Below, one piece after another: positions 16,565 to 25,194 of a DNA stretch of 64,000 nt. Source of the stretch: DASSUW01 sp963792385 (lineage in GTDB: Bacteria > Actinomycetota > Thermoleophilia > Solirubrobacterales > Solirubrobacteraceae); the NCBI GenBank assembly GCA_963792385.1, contig CAWBVZ010000003.1, forward strand, positions 186,001-250,000, given 5' to 3'. The notes beneath the pieces are model-generated. The model searched no databases. It had not been told where the DNA came from and saw only the letters and a list, made by a program, of their open reading frames with translations. The translations under genes were made by a program, and so were the position numbers. Position 1 is the stretch's first letter. Every line of letters begins with the position of its first letter.

Positions 16565-18613
16565 ATGCCGCCCGTGCCCGCTGAGCTCGGCCAGCCGACA
16601 TACGGCGCCCCGGTGAAATGGGAGCCGGCGACACCGCGGCTCGGCCTCGTCCGGACGATCGTCTCGTGGGTGGTGGCCGCGGCGTCGGTCGAGGTTGCGG
16701 CGTGGATCGTCCCCGGCGTCGCACTCGAGGCGACCGGCGCGGCGTTCCTTGTCGCCGCCGTCATCGCCATCCTGAACGCCGTCGTTCCGCCGATCATCGC
16801 GGCGCTCCGGCTGCCATTCATGCTGGCGCTGGGCTTCCTGCTCGTGCTCGTGGCCGATGCCCTGCTGCTGCTGGCCGCCGACGCCGTGCTGCCGGACGAC
16901 ATCCGGGTCGACTCGTTCGCGGACGCGCTGCTGGCGTCGGTGCTGATATCGGCCGTGAGCCTCGTGCTGCAGACGATCCTCGGCACCAACGACGAAGACC
17001 AGTACTCGCTGAAGGTCACGAAGCGAATCGCCGGACGCCAGGGCGCCCACGCCGGCACCGACGTGCCCGGGATCCTCTACCTCGAGGTCGATGGCCTCGC
17101 GCTCCCGGTTCTGCGCGACGCCATGCGCGACGGCTCGGCACCGAACCTGGCGCGCTGGATCGCCGAGGACGGCTACCGGCTCGCCGAGTGGGAAACCGAC
17201 CTCTCCTCGCAGACGGGAGCCAGCCAGGCCGGCATCCTGCTCGGCTCGAACGAGGACATCTCGGCCTTCCGCTGGGTGGAGAAGGAGGCCGGGCGGATGA
17301 TGGTCTGCTCGTCACCGGCCGACTGCGCCGAGATCGAGCAGCGCCACGCGACCGGCATCGGTCTGCTCATCGACGGGGGATCGAGCCGCGGCAACCTGCT
17401 CTCGGGCGAGGCCGAGGAGGTCATCCTCACCGTCAGCCGGTCCGAAGCGGAGAAGAAGGCGAACCCGGGCTACCGGGCGTTCTTCGCCAACGGCTTCAAC
17501 GTCACGCGCTCGCTCGTCCTGTTCGGGTGGGAGATCATCCTGGAATGGACCGCGGCGGCGCGCGCGAAGCGCCGCGGGGTCCTGCCGCGCGGTCATCGCG
17601 GCGGCCTCTATCCGCTGATGCGCGGCGTGATGTGTGTGATCGTCCGCGACCTGATCGTGTTCGGCGTGCTCACCGACATGATGCGCGGACGCCCTGCCGT
17701 GTACGCGACGTTCTCCGGCTACGACGAGGTGGCTCACCACTCGGGCCTCGAGCGCGCCGACACGATGGAGGCGATGCGCAAGCTCGACCAGCAGTTCGGC
17801 CGGATCGCGAAGGCGCGGCAGTATGCGCCGCGGCCGTACGAGATCGTGGTGCTCTCCGACCACGGCCAGACGCAGGGTGCGACGTTCAAGCAGCGCCACG
17901 GCTACGGGCTCGACGAGCTCGTCGAGCGCTCGCTCGAGCAGGGCCAGGTGGCCGGCTATGCGGGCGGCGACGAGCAGCACGCGATGGTCCAGCTGTCCGT
18001 GAACGAGGCCACCGGGCGCAAGAAGGAGAAGCGGCCGAAGAACGACGTGTCGGATCGCCAGGTCGTGGTGCTCGGGTCGGGCAACCTCGGGCTGGTGTAC
18101 CTGATGGAGGTCCAGCACCGGCTCACGCTCGAAGAGCTCAATGAACGCCATCCGCGGCTGATTCCGACATTGCGCGAGCACCCGCACATCGGCTGGCTGC
18201 TGGTGCGGTCGGCCGAGCACGGCGCCGTGGTGCTCGGACCCGCCGGCGCTTCCTATCTCGACGAAGGCCGGGTCGAGGGCGAGGACCCGCTCGCCCCGTT
18301 CTCACCCACGGCGGCGCAGCACCTGCTGCGCACGGACGGCTTCGCGCACGTCGCCGACATCATGATCGGCAGCTTCTACGACCCGATGGTCGACGAGGGC
18401 TGCGCGTTCGAGGAGCTGATTTGCTTCCACGGCGGGCTCGGTGGCCCCCAGACGCGCCCCTTCATCCTCGCTCCGCCGCGGTTTGAGCTGCCGCACGAGC
18501 CGATTCTCGGCGCCGCTGCCGTGCACGCCCTGCTCGCGGCCTGGCGCCAGGAGCTGCAGGGGCCCGCCGGCACGCCGGACCGTGCGGCCGACGCGGTCAC
18601 GCCCGCGGGTTAG
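16565..18613 (+). CDS. Phage-holin-4-like membrane domain fused to an alkaline-phosphatase-superfamily phosphodiesterase
   Basis: A 682-residue two-part protein. Residues 20-145 hold four hydrophobic helices typical of the Phage_holin_4 (PF04020-like) membrane domain. From residue 165 a metalloenzyme domain begins with GILYLEVDGLALPVLRDAM, where Asp is an expected metal ligand; AEWETDLSSQTGASQAGIL contains the Thr/Ser nucleophile region, and VYATFSGYDEVAHHSG and VVLSDHGQTQGATF carry the remaining Asp and His ligands. The C-terminal half resembles type I phosphodiesterase/nucleotide pyrophosphatases. A membrane-anchored phosphodiester or phospholipid headgroup hydrolase is plausible, with the side of the membrane unknown. 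Promoter with the 17-bp motif and leaderless start. Confidence 0.8.
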   Translation: MPPVPAELGQPTYGAPVKWEPATPRLGLVRTIVSWVVAAASVEVAAWIVPGVALEATGAAFLVAAVIAILNAVVPPIIAALRLPFMLALGFLLVLVADALLLLAADAVLPDDIRVDSFADALLASVLISAVSLVLQTILGTNDEDQYSLKVTKRIAGRQGAHAGTDVPGILYLEVDGLALPVLRDAMRDGSAPNLARWIAEDGYRLAEWETDLSSQTGASQAGILLGSNEDISAFRWVEKEAGRMMVCSSPADCAEIEQRHATGIGLLIDGGSSRGNLLSGEAEEVILTVSRSEAEKKANPGYRAFFANGFNVTRSLVLFGWEIILEWTAAARAKRRGVLPRGHRGGLYPLMRGVMCVIVRDLIVFGVLTDMMRGRPAVYATFSGYDEVAHHSGLERADTMEAMRKLDQQFGRIAKARQYAPRPYEIVVLSDHGQTQGATFKQRHGYGLDELVERSLEQGQVAGYAGGDEQHAMVQLSVNEATGRKKEKRPKNDVSDRQVVVLGSGNLGLVYLMEVQHRLTLEELNERHPRLIPTLREHPHIGWLLVRSAEHGAVVLGPAGASYLDEGRVEGEDPLAPFSPTAAQHLLRTDGFAHVADIMIGSFYDPMVDEGCAFEELICFHGGLGGPQTRPFILAPPRFELPHEPILGAAAVHALLAAWRQELQGPAGTPDRAADAVTPAG

Positions 18614-20055
18614 CTGTCGGGAGCGGCCGGCGCGTCGCCGCCCGGAGCCTGAGCGCCCGCGAGGACGAGGCGCTTCTGCGTGGCGAACTCCTCCTCATCG
18701 AGGACGCCGGACTGCTTGAGCCGCCCGAGCCGCTCGAGCTGCTCGAGGCGCTCGTCCTCGGCCGACCCGCCGGAGGTCCGGCCCTTCGCCTCGGTCACCA
18801 CGCGCGAGGCCGTGCCGGCCACCGCCGCGGTGCCCGCGGAAGTGCCCTGGCGGACCCAGGCGACGCCGCGTCGGCCACGCTCGCGCATGCGCTCGTTCGC
18901 CTCGGCCATGTCGGCGTCGGGATGCTCGCGGCCGATCAGGCGCCGGAGCGCCTCCCAGGCGAAGGCCAGCAGCGCGATCAGGATCAGCGCCAGGGCCGGG
19001 TCGCGCAGCGCCGGCGTCGGCGCCCACCAGAGCAGCAGCGCGACGAGCACGGCGAACGTCGCGTAGGCGATGCCGAGATGGCTCGCGTACGGCGCGACGG
19101 CCCGCCGGATCGCCACCGTCGGCCGCGACGGCCCGGCGATCCAGGCGGCGAGGACCATGAAGACCCCGTAGCCGATCGTCGCCCACGCCGCCTCGACCAG
19201 CAGCGTGGTGGAGATCGTCCATGTCGCGGCGATCGCGGGCTCGACCGAAGCCGTATCCGCGAGCGCGTTCACGAGCCACTGGCCCGCTTGGTCCTGGACG
19301 AGCAGCGCGGCCGCTCCGGCGAGCACGAAGCCGATCCCGTAGGCGCGCAGCGCCTGGCGCCGCCAGCCTGGAGAGATTGCCAGCGCGGCGCCGAACAGCA
19401 GGAGCGACAGCCCGACGAGGATGAACGGCAGTCCCTTGACGACCTTCAGGCCGTCTTGGGCCGTTTCCAGCTCGTCTGAGTGCAGGATCGTGATCTGTGC
19501 GGCGGAGGCCGGGAGACGGTCCGCGACGCGCCCGCCGATACCGACGCGTTGCTGGACCTGATTCAGCAGTTCGGTGAGATCCAGGACGACGGTGCCGCCG
19601 GTGGTCGAGACGACCGGGCCACCGCCTTCGAGGACCTTCAGCAGTTGCTCTTGCGCGGCCCGATTGGCCTGGGCCCACCGCTCCTGCACGGCCGGCCGGG
19701 ACAGCATCCGGCGGGCGGCCCGGTCCGCGAACTCCCGCAGTCCGCCGGCCGCCGGGCCCGCGAGCGGCTGCAGCCGCTCCGGTAGGGCCTCGCGCAGCTC
19801 GCCCGCCACATCGACGTTCGCGTACAGCTGGTCAACCAGGTATCCCGCGAGCTGATCGCGGATCTGGCGATTCTCCAGCAGCCGCGTGCTGGTGGTCGTC
19901 CAGTTGTCCGTGTTCAGGATCTGGCGATTCGCCCATATGGACAGGATCGCCGCGAACGCGATGATCGACGCGAGTACGACGAGCGCACGCGCCCACGCGC
20001 GCCGGCGGGGTCGCGACTTGGTCTCTGCCTCGGTCTTCACATCTTCGGTCGTCAA
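18610..20055 (-). CDS. Membrane protein with a C-terminal SHOCT domain
   Basis: A 481-residue membrane protein of unknown function. There is one helix at about residues 20-42 (ALVVLASIIAFAAILSIW), an extracytoplasmic domain of about 160 residues, then four or more helices between residues 215 and 380. The C-terminus has LEQLERLGRLKQSGVLDEEEFATQKRLVL (described as a SHOCT domain, roughly residues 435-465), a short module often found at the ends of membrane proteins. I choose the TTG at 20055 because it overlaps the upstream stop (TTGA) and sits just before TTEDVKTEAE. It forms a two-gene operon with the DUF7144 gene and converges on the phosphodiesterase gene with a 4-bp overlap. Confidence 0.7.
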   Translation of the reverse strand: MTTEDVKTEAETKSRPRRRAWARALVVLASIIAFAAILSIWANRQILNTDNWTTTSTRLLENRQIRDQLAGYLVDQLYANVDVAGELREALPERLQPLAGPAAGGLREFADRAARRMLSRPAVQERWAQANRAAQEQLLKVLEGGGPVVSTTGGTVVLDLTELLNQVQQRVGIGGRVADRLPASAAQITILHSDELETAQDGLKVVKGLPFILVGLSLLLFGAALAISPGWRRQALRAYGIGFVLAGAAALLVQDQAGQWLVNALADTASVEPAIAATWTISTTLLVEAAWATIGYGVFMVLAAWIAGPSRPTVAIRRAVAPYASHLGIAYATFAVLVALLLWWAPTPALRDPALALILIALLAFAWEALRRLIGREHPDADMAEANERMRERGRRGVAWVRQGTSAGTAAVAGTASRVVTEAKGRTSGGSAEDERLEQLERLGRLKQSGVLDEEEFATQKRLVLAGAQAPGGDAPAAPDS

Positions 20056-20501
20056 TACGTGACCTCGCGGCGTCCGCCGTGAACGACGAGCCCGTAGACG
20101 ATGAGCACGTTGACGCCGAACAGCGCCAGCGACAGGAACGGCGCCGAGGGCATGAACAGCAGCTGCACGATCGCGCCACAGCTTGCGAGCCCCACGCCGA
20201 GCCAGCGCCCGAACTCGCTCTGCGCCCAGATCGCGATGCCGGCGCCGACCTGGAGGGCACCGATGATCAGCACCACCCAGCCCCAAGCGGCCAGATCGTC
20301 GAACAGGACGTGGCGCGCCCCAGCCGTGTAGAAGCTCGAGTTCGAGATCGCGGCGATGCCGTAGACGATGTTGATCGTTCCGGCGATCAGCAGCATGAAG
20401 ACGGCGAACGTCACAAAGCCCAGACCAGCGTCCGGTGCGGCGTACGCCCGGTCCTTGACGCCCGAAGTCTCAGTTCCCACGCTCGCGTACTCGCCGGACA
20501 T
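20052..20501 (-). CDS. DUF7144-like four-helix membrane protein
   Basis: A 149-residue protein with four transmembrane helices starting at about residues 28, 70, 95 and 117 (for example GFVTFAVFMLLIAGTINIVYG and AWGWVVLIIGALQVGAGIAI). Spacing and the GxxNIxxGIAAISNSSFY region match the DUF7144 family of actinobacterial membrane proteins, whose function is unknown. GAGGAG lies 7 nt before the ATG. It is the first gene of an operon with the SHOCT membrane protein and is divergent from the motif-driven operon at 20608. Confidence 0.72.
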   Translation of the reverse strand: MSGEYASVGTETSGVKDRAYAAPDAGLGFVTFAVFMLLIAGTINIVYGIAAISNSSFYTAGARHVLFDDLAAWGWVVLIIGALQVGAGIAIWAQSEFGRWLGVGLASCGAIVQLLFMPSAPFLSLALFGVNVLIVYGLVVHGGRREVTY

Positions 20502-20555
20502 GGCCGCTCCTCTAGTCGGAACCGCGCACGCTACGCACGCCGGACGCGCGAAACA

Positions 20556-20600
20556 TCGTCCGAATCGGGTGAAGCCAAGGCCGCGACGCCGCCATAGGGT
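20556..20600 (+). promoter_or_regulatory. 17-bp motif promoter for the 20608-22996 operon
   Basis: TCGTCC-N5-GGGTGA (20556-20572), 22 bp, then TAGGGT (20595-20600), the best -10 of the set. The ATG at 20608 is 7 nt downstream, giving a leaderless message. Confidence 0.75.
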
Positions 20601-20607
20601 CGCGAGC

Positions 20608-21354
20608 ATGCTGCGCGAAGCCGTCAGTCTCGGTGTCGGTACCGCATCGTTCGCGCTGCGCCCGGTGACCGGGGCGTACTCCGCGGGGCGGCGGCTGGAG
20701 TACCGCCTTCGCTTGGACGGGATGGACCGGATCGGCGACGCCGCGCTGGCCGTCCTCGACGCCGTGCTCGCCTCCCCGCGCGCCGACGAGGCGGTGGACC
20801 GAATCCTCGCCAGTCCGCTCGCCGAGCGCGCCGTCGTCCGCGCCTTCACCGAGCTGATGGCCGCCGAGGCCGTGGACGGCGCCCTCGACGCCGCCGAGGC
20901 GCTCGGCGTACCGCAGCGGATCGCCGATCGGCTGCTCGAGGACGGGCTCGCCGAGCAGCTCGCGCAGCGGTTCCTCGAAGGTCCGGAGCTCGCGCGCATG
21001 GTCGCCCTCACGCTCCAGAGCGAACAGGTGGAGGCCGCGTTGGTGAGCGCGCTCGAGAGCGCCGGCATGGAACGGCTGATCGGCCGGATCCTCGAGAGCC
21101 GCGTGATCGAGGAGACCGTCTCGCAACTGGTGGACGACACCGCGACGCGGCTGCCGGAGAGCAAGGCGCTGTGGGCGCTCGTGGACGAGGTGGCTCGGAG
21201 CCCGGCCGTCACCGACGCGATCACGCAGCAAGGTCTGGGGCTGGCGGACGACGTCGCAGGCGAGGTCCGCAGCCGCTCCCGCGCCGCCGATGCCTGGCTC
21301 GAGCGAGCGGCACGCCGGGTACTGCGGCGGCCGCCGGAGCCCGAGCTGCCGTGA
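20608..21354 (+). CDS. Hypothetical helical-repeat protein
   Basis: A 248-residue protein of unknown function. From residue 40 to 225 it is a succession of amphipathic helices with repeated patterns such as VLASPRADEAVDRILASPLAERAV and LLEDGLAEQLAQRFLEGPEL, and has no transmembrane helix. The repeated 'l-h-S/E-x-x-h-E-x-h' phrasing suggests internal duplication and membrane-surface or protein-binding helices. It is first in a three-gene operon; its stop overlaps the RDD gene start (GTGA). ATG 20608 fits the leaderless promoter. Confidence 0.55.
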   Translation: MLREAVSLGVGTASFALRPVTGAYSAGRRLEYRLRLDGMDRIGDAALAVLDAVLASPRADEAVDRILASPLAERAVVRAFTELMAAEAVDGALDAAEALGVPQRIADRLLEDGLAEQLAQRFLEGPELARMVALTLQSEQVEAALVSALESAGMERLIGRILESRVIEETVSQLVDDTATRLPESKALWALVDEVARSPAVTDAITQQGLGLADDVAGEVRSRSRAADAWLERAARRVLRRPPEPELP

Positions 21355-21905
21355 GCACGGACAGCACTCCCGCCTCGGACGTGGTGTCGCCGGCCGCGAA
21401 CGGCGTCGCGCCGCGAGCGCTGGACGTTCTCGTGCCCATCGGCTCGCAGTACTCCGGGCTCGCCACGCGCATGATCGCGTTGGTGATCGATGTCCTGATC
21501 ATCCAGGCGGTGTCGTGGATGGTGGGCGGGATCGCCGCCGTCTTCCTCTCATTTCTGGATCCGTCCGAGCACGCAGAGACGGTCCTATTCGCCATCGGTG
21601 CCGCTGTGGCGTTGCTGTGGGCGGCCGGCTACTTCGTGTTCTTCTGGTCGGCCACCGGGCAGACGCCCGGCAACCGCGTGATGGAGATCCGCGTGCAGGA
21701 CGCCGCCCACGGCCGGCCGCTGGGGCCTGGCCGCGCGGCCGTCCGGCTGGTCGGCGCCGTGGTGTCGGCGCTCCTCCTGTTCATCGGCTACCTGATGATC
21801 CTCGTGGACTCGCGGCGCCGCGCGCTGCACGACCGCCTGGTGCACAGCGTCGTCGTCTATGCGCCCTCCGCCGGTCGACGGCGGGCTGAAAGGCTGCCGC
21901 GTTGA
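21351..21905 (+). CDS. RDD family membrane protein
   Basis: A 184-residue protein with an acidic, disordered N-terminus and the RDD domain from residue 38. GLATRMIALVIDVLIIQAV is the first helix with the conserved Arg and Asp, FAIGAAVALLWAAGYFVFFW the second, and GYLMILVDSRRRALHDRLVHSVVV the last helix with the family's D-x-x-R-R-x-x-H-D-x-x-x-T/V ending. TGQTPGNRVMEIRV is the usual intervening loop. The function is unknown; some family members affect ion transport. It overlaps both operon neighbours by 4 nt. Confidence 0.82.
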   Translation: MSTDSTPASDVVSPAANGVAPRALDVLVPIGSQYSGLATRMIALVIDVLIIQAVSWMVGGIAAVFLSFLDPSEHAETVLFAIGAAVALLWAAGYFVFFWSATGQTPGNRVMEIRVQDAAHGRPLGPGRAAVRLVGAVVSALLLFIGYLMILVDSRRRALHDRLVHSVVVYAPSAGRRRAERLPR

Positions 21906-22996
21906 TACCCCCGGAACGCCAGAACCTGTTCTCGACGCCGACGTGGCTCCGCGACCTCGGCTTCGCGTCGTGGATGCTCGTCGGCTTCGTGCTGATCATC
22001 TTCGGCGTCATCTGGCTGCTGAGCCAGACGTCGACGATCGTGATGCCGGTGATCCTGGCGTCCGTGCTCGGAGCCGTCGCGGTGCCGCTCGTGGACAAGC
22101 TCGCGCGCCACCGGGTGCCGCGGGGGGCGGGCGCCGCGCTCATCCTCCTCGGCCTTGTCGCGATCGCCCTGTTGATCGTCTTCCTGGTCGTCCACGGCAT
22201 CTCGGCCAACTCGGGCGACGTGTCGACGCAGTCGTCGAAGGCGGTCGACAAGATCGACGACTGGCTGAAGGACGCCGGAATCAACACCGCGGACGCCAAG
22301 GCGGATGTCAAGAAGGCGGTGCCCCAGATCCGCGAGACGCTCGTCAGCGGCCTGGCTGCGGGCGTCGAGGGCCTGACGTCGCTCGTCTTCTTCCTCTCGT
22401 TCTCCGCCCTCGCCACCTTCTTCGTGCTCAAGGACGCTCCGGTGATGTCGCGCTTCATCACCCGCCACATGGGTCTCCCGCTGTCGATCGCCGAGATCGT
22501 CCTGCGGGAGATCGCGGCGGGGCTGCGCAACTACTTCACCGGCGTGACGATCGTCGCGGCCTTCAATGCCGTGGTGGTCGGGCTCGGCGCGTTCATCCTC
22601 GGCGTGCCGCTCTCCGGCACGATCGCGGTGGTCACCTTTGTCACGGCGTACGTGCCGTACATCGGCGCCTGGACCGCCGGCATCTTCGCGTTTGCCATCG
22701 CGCTCGGGTCGCAGGGCCCGACCGACGCGCTGATCCTGGGCGTCATCGTCCTGCTGGCCAACGGAATGCTGCAGAACATCCTGCAGCCGTTCGTCTTCGG
22801 CGCCACGCTCAGCCTCAACCCACTCGCGGTGCTGATCGTGACGGTCGGCGGCGGCGCGCTGTTCGGCATGGTGGGGCTCACGCTCGCGGCGCCGCTGACC
22901 TCGGCGGCGGTGCACATCAGCGACGCGCTCAGGGAGCGCTCGGCGGCCGGCGTCGGCGACGTCGGGGACGCGACCGCCGCCGCGGCGGTCCCGTGA
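21902..22996 (+). CDS. AI-2E family transporter (PF01594)
   Basis: A 364-residue polytopic protein of the AI-2E (PerM-like) family. There is an N-terminal helix pair (residues 22-65), a further helix at about residues 75-95, a soluble segment, then the typical C-terminal bundle including GVPLSGTIAVVTFVTAYVPYIGAWTAG and a loop with ILQPFVFGATLSLNPLAVLIVTVGGGALFGMVGL. These proteins export signals or move ions; the substrate here is unknown. It uses a TTG start overlapping the RDD stop (TTGA), so it is the last gene of the motif-driven operon. A second family member is at 38263. Confidence 0.82.
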   Translation: MIPPERQNLFSTPTWLRDLGFASWMLVGFVLIIFGVIWLLSQTSTIVMPVILASVLGAVAVPLVDKLARHRVPRGAGAALILLGLVAIALLIVFLVVHGISANSGDVSTQSSKAVDKIDDWLKDAGINTADAKADVKKAVPQIRETLVSGLAAGVEGLTSLVFFLSFSALATFFVLKDAPVMSRFITRHMGLPLSIAEIVLREIAAGLRNYFTGVTIVAAFNAVVVGLGAFILGVPLSGTIAVVTFVTAYVPYIGAWTAGIFAFAIALGSQGPTDALILGVIVLLANGMLQNILQPFVFGATLSLNPLAVLIVTVGGGALFGMVGLTLAAPLTSAAVHISDALRERSAAGVGDVGDATAAAAVP

Positions 22997-23005
22997 CGTC
23001 GCCGT

Positions 23006-23935
23006 CTAGAAGACCGTGGCCCAGTCCCTCGCGACGCTGACGATCGTCCAGCCGTCGTGCGCGGCCTGCTCGAGCGCCTGCTCGGCTCCGCCGGTGTAGG
23101 AGAACTCGCGCTCGCCATCGTCGTGCAGGACGAGCAGGCGGAGGCTGGGCTTGTCGTCGTGCTGGGTGAAGTGCAGCATCTGGATGTCACCGTTGGAGTT
23201 GCCGGCGGCCAGCAACGGGCGGCGGCCGGTGCGGCTCCAGATCCGGATCGGCTTCTGCGGCCCGTCGTCGAGGTAGTCGGCCTCCGGCTTGTGCGTGATC
23301 GTGCCGCCGCGATCGTCGCTCGTGTACGCGAGCGCCGCCGTGCTCCCGATCACGCGCTGACGCGGGATGCCATACACCTCCTGGCTGATCGGTCGCATGA
23401 AGTCGCGGCCTCCACCCGAGGCGATGTAGTTGCTGAACCCGTTCGCCGCCAGATAGCCGAGCAGGTCGACCATCGGCGCGTACGCGCAGTCGAGATAACC
23501 GCGGCCGAGCGTCGGATGCTGCGCGCTGTGCAGGAACGCGTCGGCCTGCGCTTCGAAGTCCTCGACGCTGATGCCGTCGTACGCGGCCAGGATGCCGCCG
23601 CCCAGGACCTTGACGTTCGCGTCTTTGCCCGCGTAGTGCTCAGCCATCACCGCGCCGAGCCAGCCGTGGTCGCGCTCGTAGGCGGCCTTCCAGGGCTGGC
23701 GGTCGCGCAACGCCGCATCGGCCTCGGCCATCTCCACGAGCCGGCGAAGGATGAAGTCGAGCTGGATCGGCATCGGCTTCTCGCACCACAGCGTGCCGTC
23801 GTTGTCGAACGCGGCCAGGCGGTCCTCGACCGGCACGGGCTCCGACCCGTCGTGGCCGCAGACGCGCGCGACGAAGTCGACGATCGCCTGCTTCGCCGGG
23901 CCGTCGCGCCAGCTCGTCAGCTCGTCGGGACCCAC
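23006..23935 (-). CDS. HAD-superfamily phosphatase
   Basis: A 309-residue cytosolic hydrolase. AAFDNDGTLWCEKP (residues 41-54) is HAD motif I with the nucleophile Asp; ASGGGRDFM is motif II, and the late LLAAGNSNGDIQML is motif IV with metal-binding Asp. This motif spacing with a large helical cap between residues 70 and 170 is typical of phosphoserine-phosphatase-like proteins. The substrate is unknown. The GTG start lies 2 nt after the DUF6458 stop, and it converges with the AI-2E gene with a 9-bp gap. Confidence 0.82.
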   Translation of the reverse strand: MGPDELTSWRDGPAKQAIVDFVARVCGHDGSEPVPVEDRLAAFDNDGTLWCEKPMPIQLDFILRRLVEMAEADAALRDRQPWKAAYERDHGWLGAVMAEHYAGKDANVKVLGGGILAAYDGISVEDFEAQADAFLHSAQHPTLGRGYLDCAYAPMVDLLGYLAANGFSNYIASGGGRDFMRPISQEVYGIPRQRVIGSTAALAYTSDDRGGTITHKPEADYLDDGPQKPIRIWSRTGRRPLLAAGNSNGDIQMLHFTQHDDKPSLRLLVLHDDGEREFSYTGGAEQALEQAAHDGWTIVSVARDWATVF

Positions 23936-23937
23936 GG

Positions 23938-24171
23938 TCAGAGCGGCGGTGGCGGCGGGCCGGCCGCCGGACGGCGCGTGAGGAAGACCAGTCCGATGAC
24001 GAACCCGACCACCCCGACGATCATCAGGATCGTGCCGACGGTCTGGATGTCGATCCCGGCGAACTCCGCGGTGACCGCGAAGCGCAGGATCGCGCCGACC
24101 GCGATCAGGAAGAGCGAGCCGCCGATCGTCATGCCGCGCATGCTCGTCGCGCGGGCTGCGGCTGTCGTCAT
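23938..24171 (-). CDS. DUF6458 small membrane protein
   Basis: A protein of up to 77 residues containing GGSLFLIAVGAILRFAVT and TVGTILMIVGVVGFVIGLVFL, two helices typical of DUF6458, followed by a proline tail (PPPPPL). Relatives normally begin right before GIGGSLF, so the true start may be the ATG at 24132 rather than 24171. The 24171 codon overlaps motif site G, whose geometry serves the divergent gene. It is upstream of the HAD phosphatase by 2 nt. Confidence 0.75.
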   Translation of the reverse strand: MTTAAARATSMRGMTIGGSLFLIAVGAILRFAVTAEFAGIDIQTVGTILMIVGVVGFVIGLVFLTRRPAAGPPPPPL

Positions 24172-24212
24172 CCGATGCGGGTGATTCTGGTTCTCCCGGC
24201 GGATGGGAAGAT
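24168..24212 (+). promoter_or_regulatory. 17-bp motif promoter for the aldose epimerase gene
   Basis: TCATCC-N5-GGGTGA (24168-24184), 22 bp, then GAAGAT (24207-24212). The ATG at 24220 is 7 nt downstream, so the mRNA is predicted leaderless. The left arm overlaps the first possible start codon of the divergent DUF6458 gene. Confidence 0.7.
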
Positions 24213-24219
24213 CGCCGAC

Positions 24220-25194
24220 ATGACCGGCGAACGGACGGTGGACGGGTTCTCCGCGTTGACGCTCTCGAGCTCCGCGGCCGGCGGCATCGAGGCGGCCTTC
24301 GTCCCGGGCGCCGGGATGGTCGGATGCTCGCTCCGCCACCGCGGTGAGGAGCTGCTGGGCCAGCGCCGCGGGCTGCGGGCGTATGTCGCCGAGCGGATCG
24401 TCTTGGGGATCCCGTTGCTGTACCCGTGGGCGAACCGGCTCGGGCGGACGCGCTTCTCCGTGGCCGGGCGCGAGGTCGCCCTCGAGTCGGTGTCGCCGCC
24501 GCTGCGAGTGGACGGCAACGGGCTGCCGATGCACGGGCTGCTCGCCGGCGCGACCGGGTGGCGCGTGGAGCGCCACGAGAGCGTCGGTGACGGTGGCGTG
24601 CTCGCCGCTCGCTTCGAGTTCGGCGCCGAAGACGAGCTGACCGCCGCGTTCCCGTTCCCGCACGAGCTCGAGCTCGAGGCGCAGCTGCGCGGACCGGCGC
24701 TCACGATCACGACGACCGTCCGGGCCACGGGCGATGCCGCGGTGCCGATCGCGTTCGGTTTCCATCCGTACCTGCGCCTGCCCGGCGTCGACCGCCGCGA
24801 CTGGGAGATCGAGGTGCCGGTCCGCGAGCGGCTGCGGCTCGACGACCGGATGCTTCCCATCGGCGAGCGCGAGCCGGTGAACGTCCCGTCCGGTCCGCTC
24901 GGATCACGGACGTTCGACGACGGCTACGTCGCGCCTGAGGGCTCGGCTCCGTTCGTGCTCGCCGGCGGCGGCCGGCGGATCGAGCTCGCGTTCCTCGCCG
25001 GCTTCCCCTACGCGCAGGTCTTCGCGCCGGCCGAGGACGACGTGGTGGCGTTCGAGCCGATGACGGCGCCGACGAACGCGCTGGTTGACGGCGGCCCGGA
25101 GCTGCGACTGCTCGGCCGTGGCGAGAGCTACCGCGCAGCCTTCTCGATCACGGTGGCGAGCGCGCGGTCCACGGCCGCGACGCCCGCGACGTAG
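24220..25194 (+). CDS. Aldose 1-epimerase family protein
   Basis: A 324-residue beta-sandwich protein that interconverts alpha and beta sugar anomers. IPLLYPWANRLG and GLPMHGLLAGATGW contain the conserved Arg and first catalytic His; FGFHPYLRLPG has the second His, and FDDGYVAPEG and the late VAFEPMTAPTNAL hold the catalytic Glu region. Length matches galactose-mutarotase-like proteins, and it could also be a glucose-6-phosphate epimerase, which would suit the zwf link through the same regulon. I choose ATG 24220 for the leaderless promoter. Its 3' end overlaps the convergent membrane gene by 67 bp. Confidence 0.86.
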   Translation: MTGERTVDGFSALTLSSSAAGGIEAAFVPGAGMVGCSLRHRGEELLGQRRGLRAYVAERIVLGIPLLYPWANRLGRTRFSVAGREVALESVSPPLRVDGNGLPMHGLLAGATGWRVERHESVGDGGVLAARFEFGAEDELTAAFPFPHELELEAQLRGPALTITTTVRATGDAAVPIAFGFHPYLRLPGVDRRDWEIEVPVRERLRLDDRMLPIGEREPVNVPSGPLGSRTFDDGYVAPEGSAPFVLAGGGRRIELAFLAGFPYAQVFAPAEDDVVAFEPMTAPTNALVDGGPELRLLGRGESYRAAFSITVASARSTAATPAT

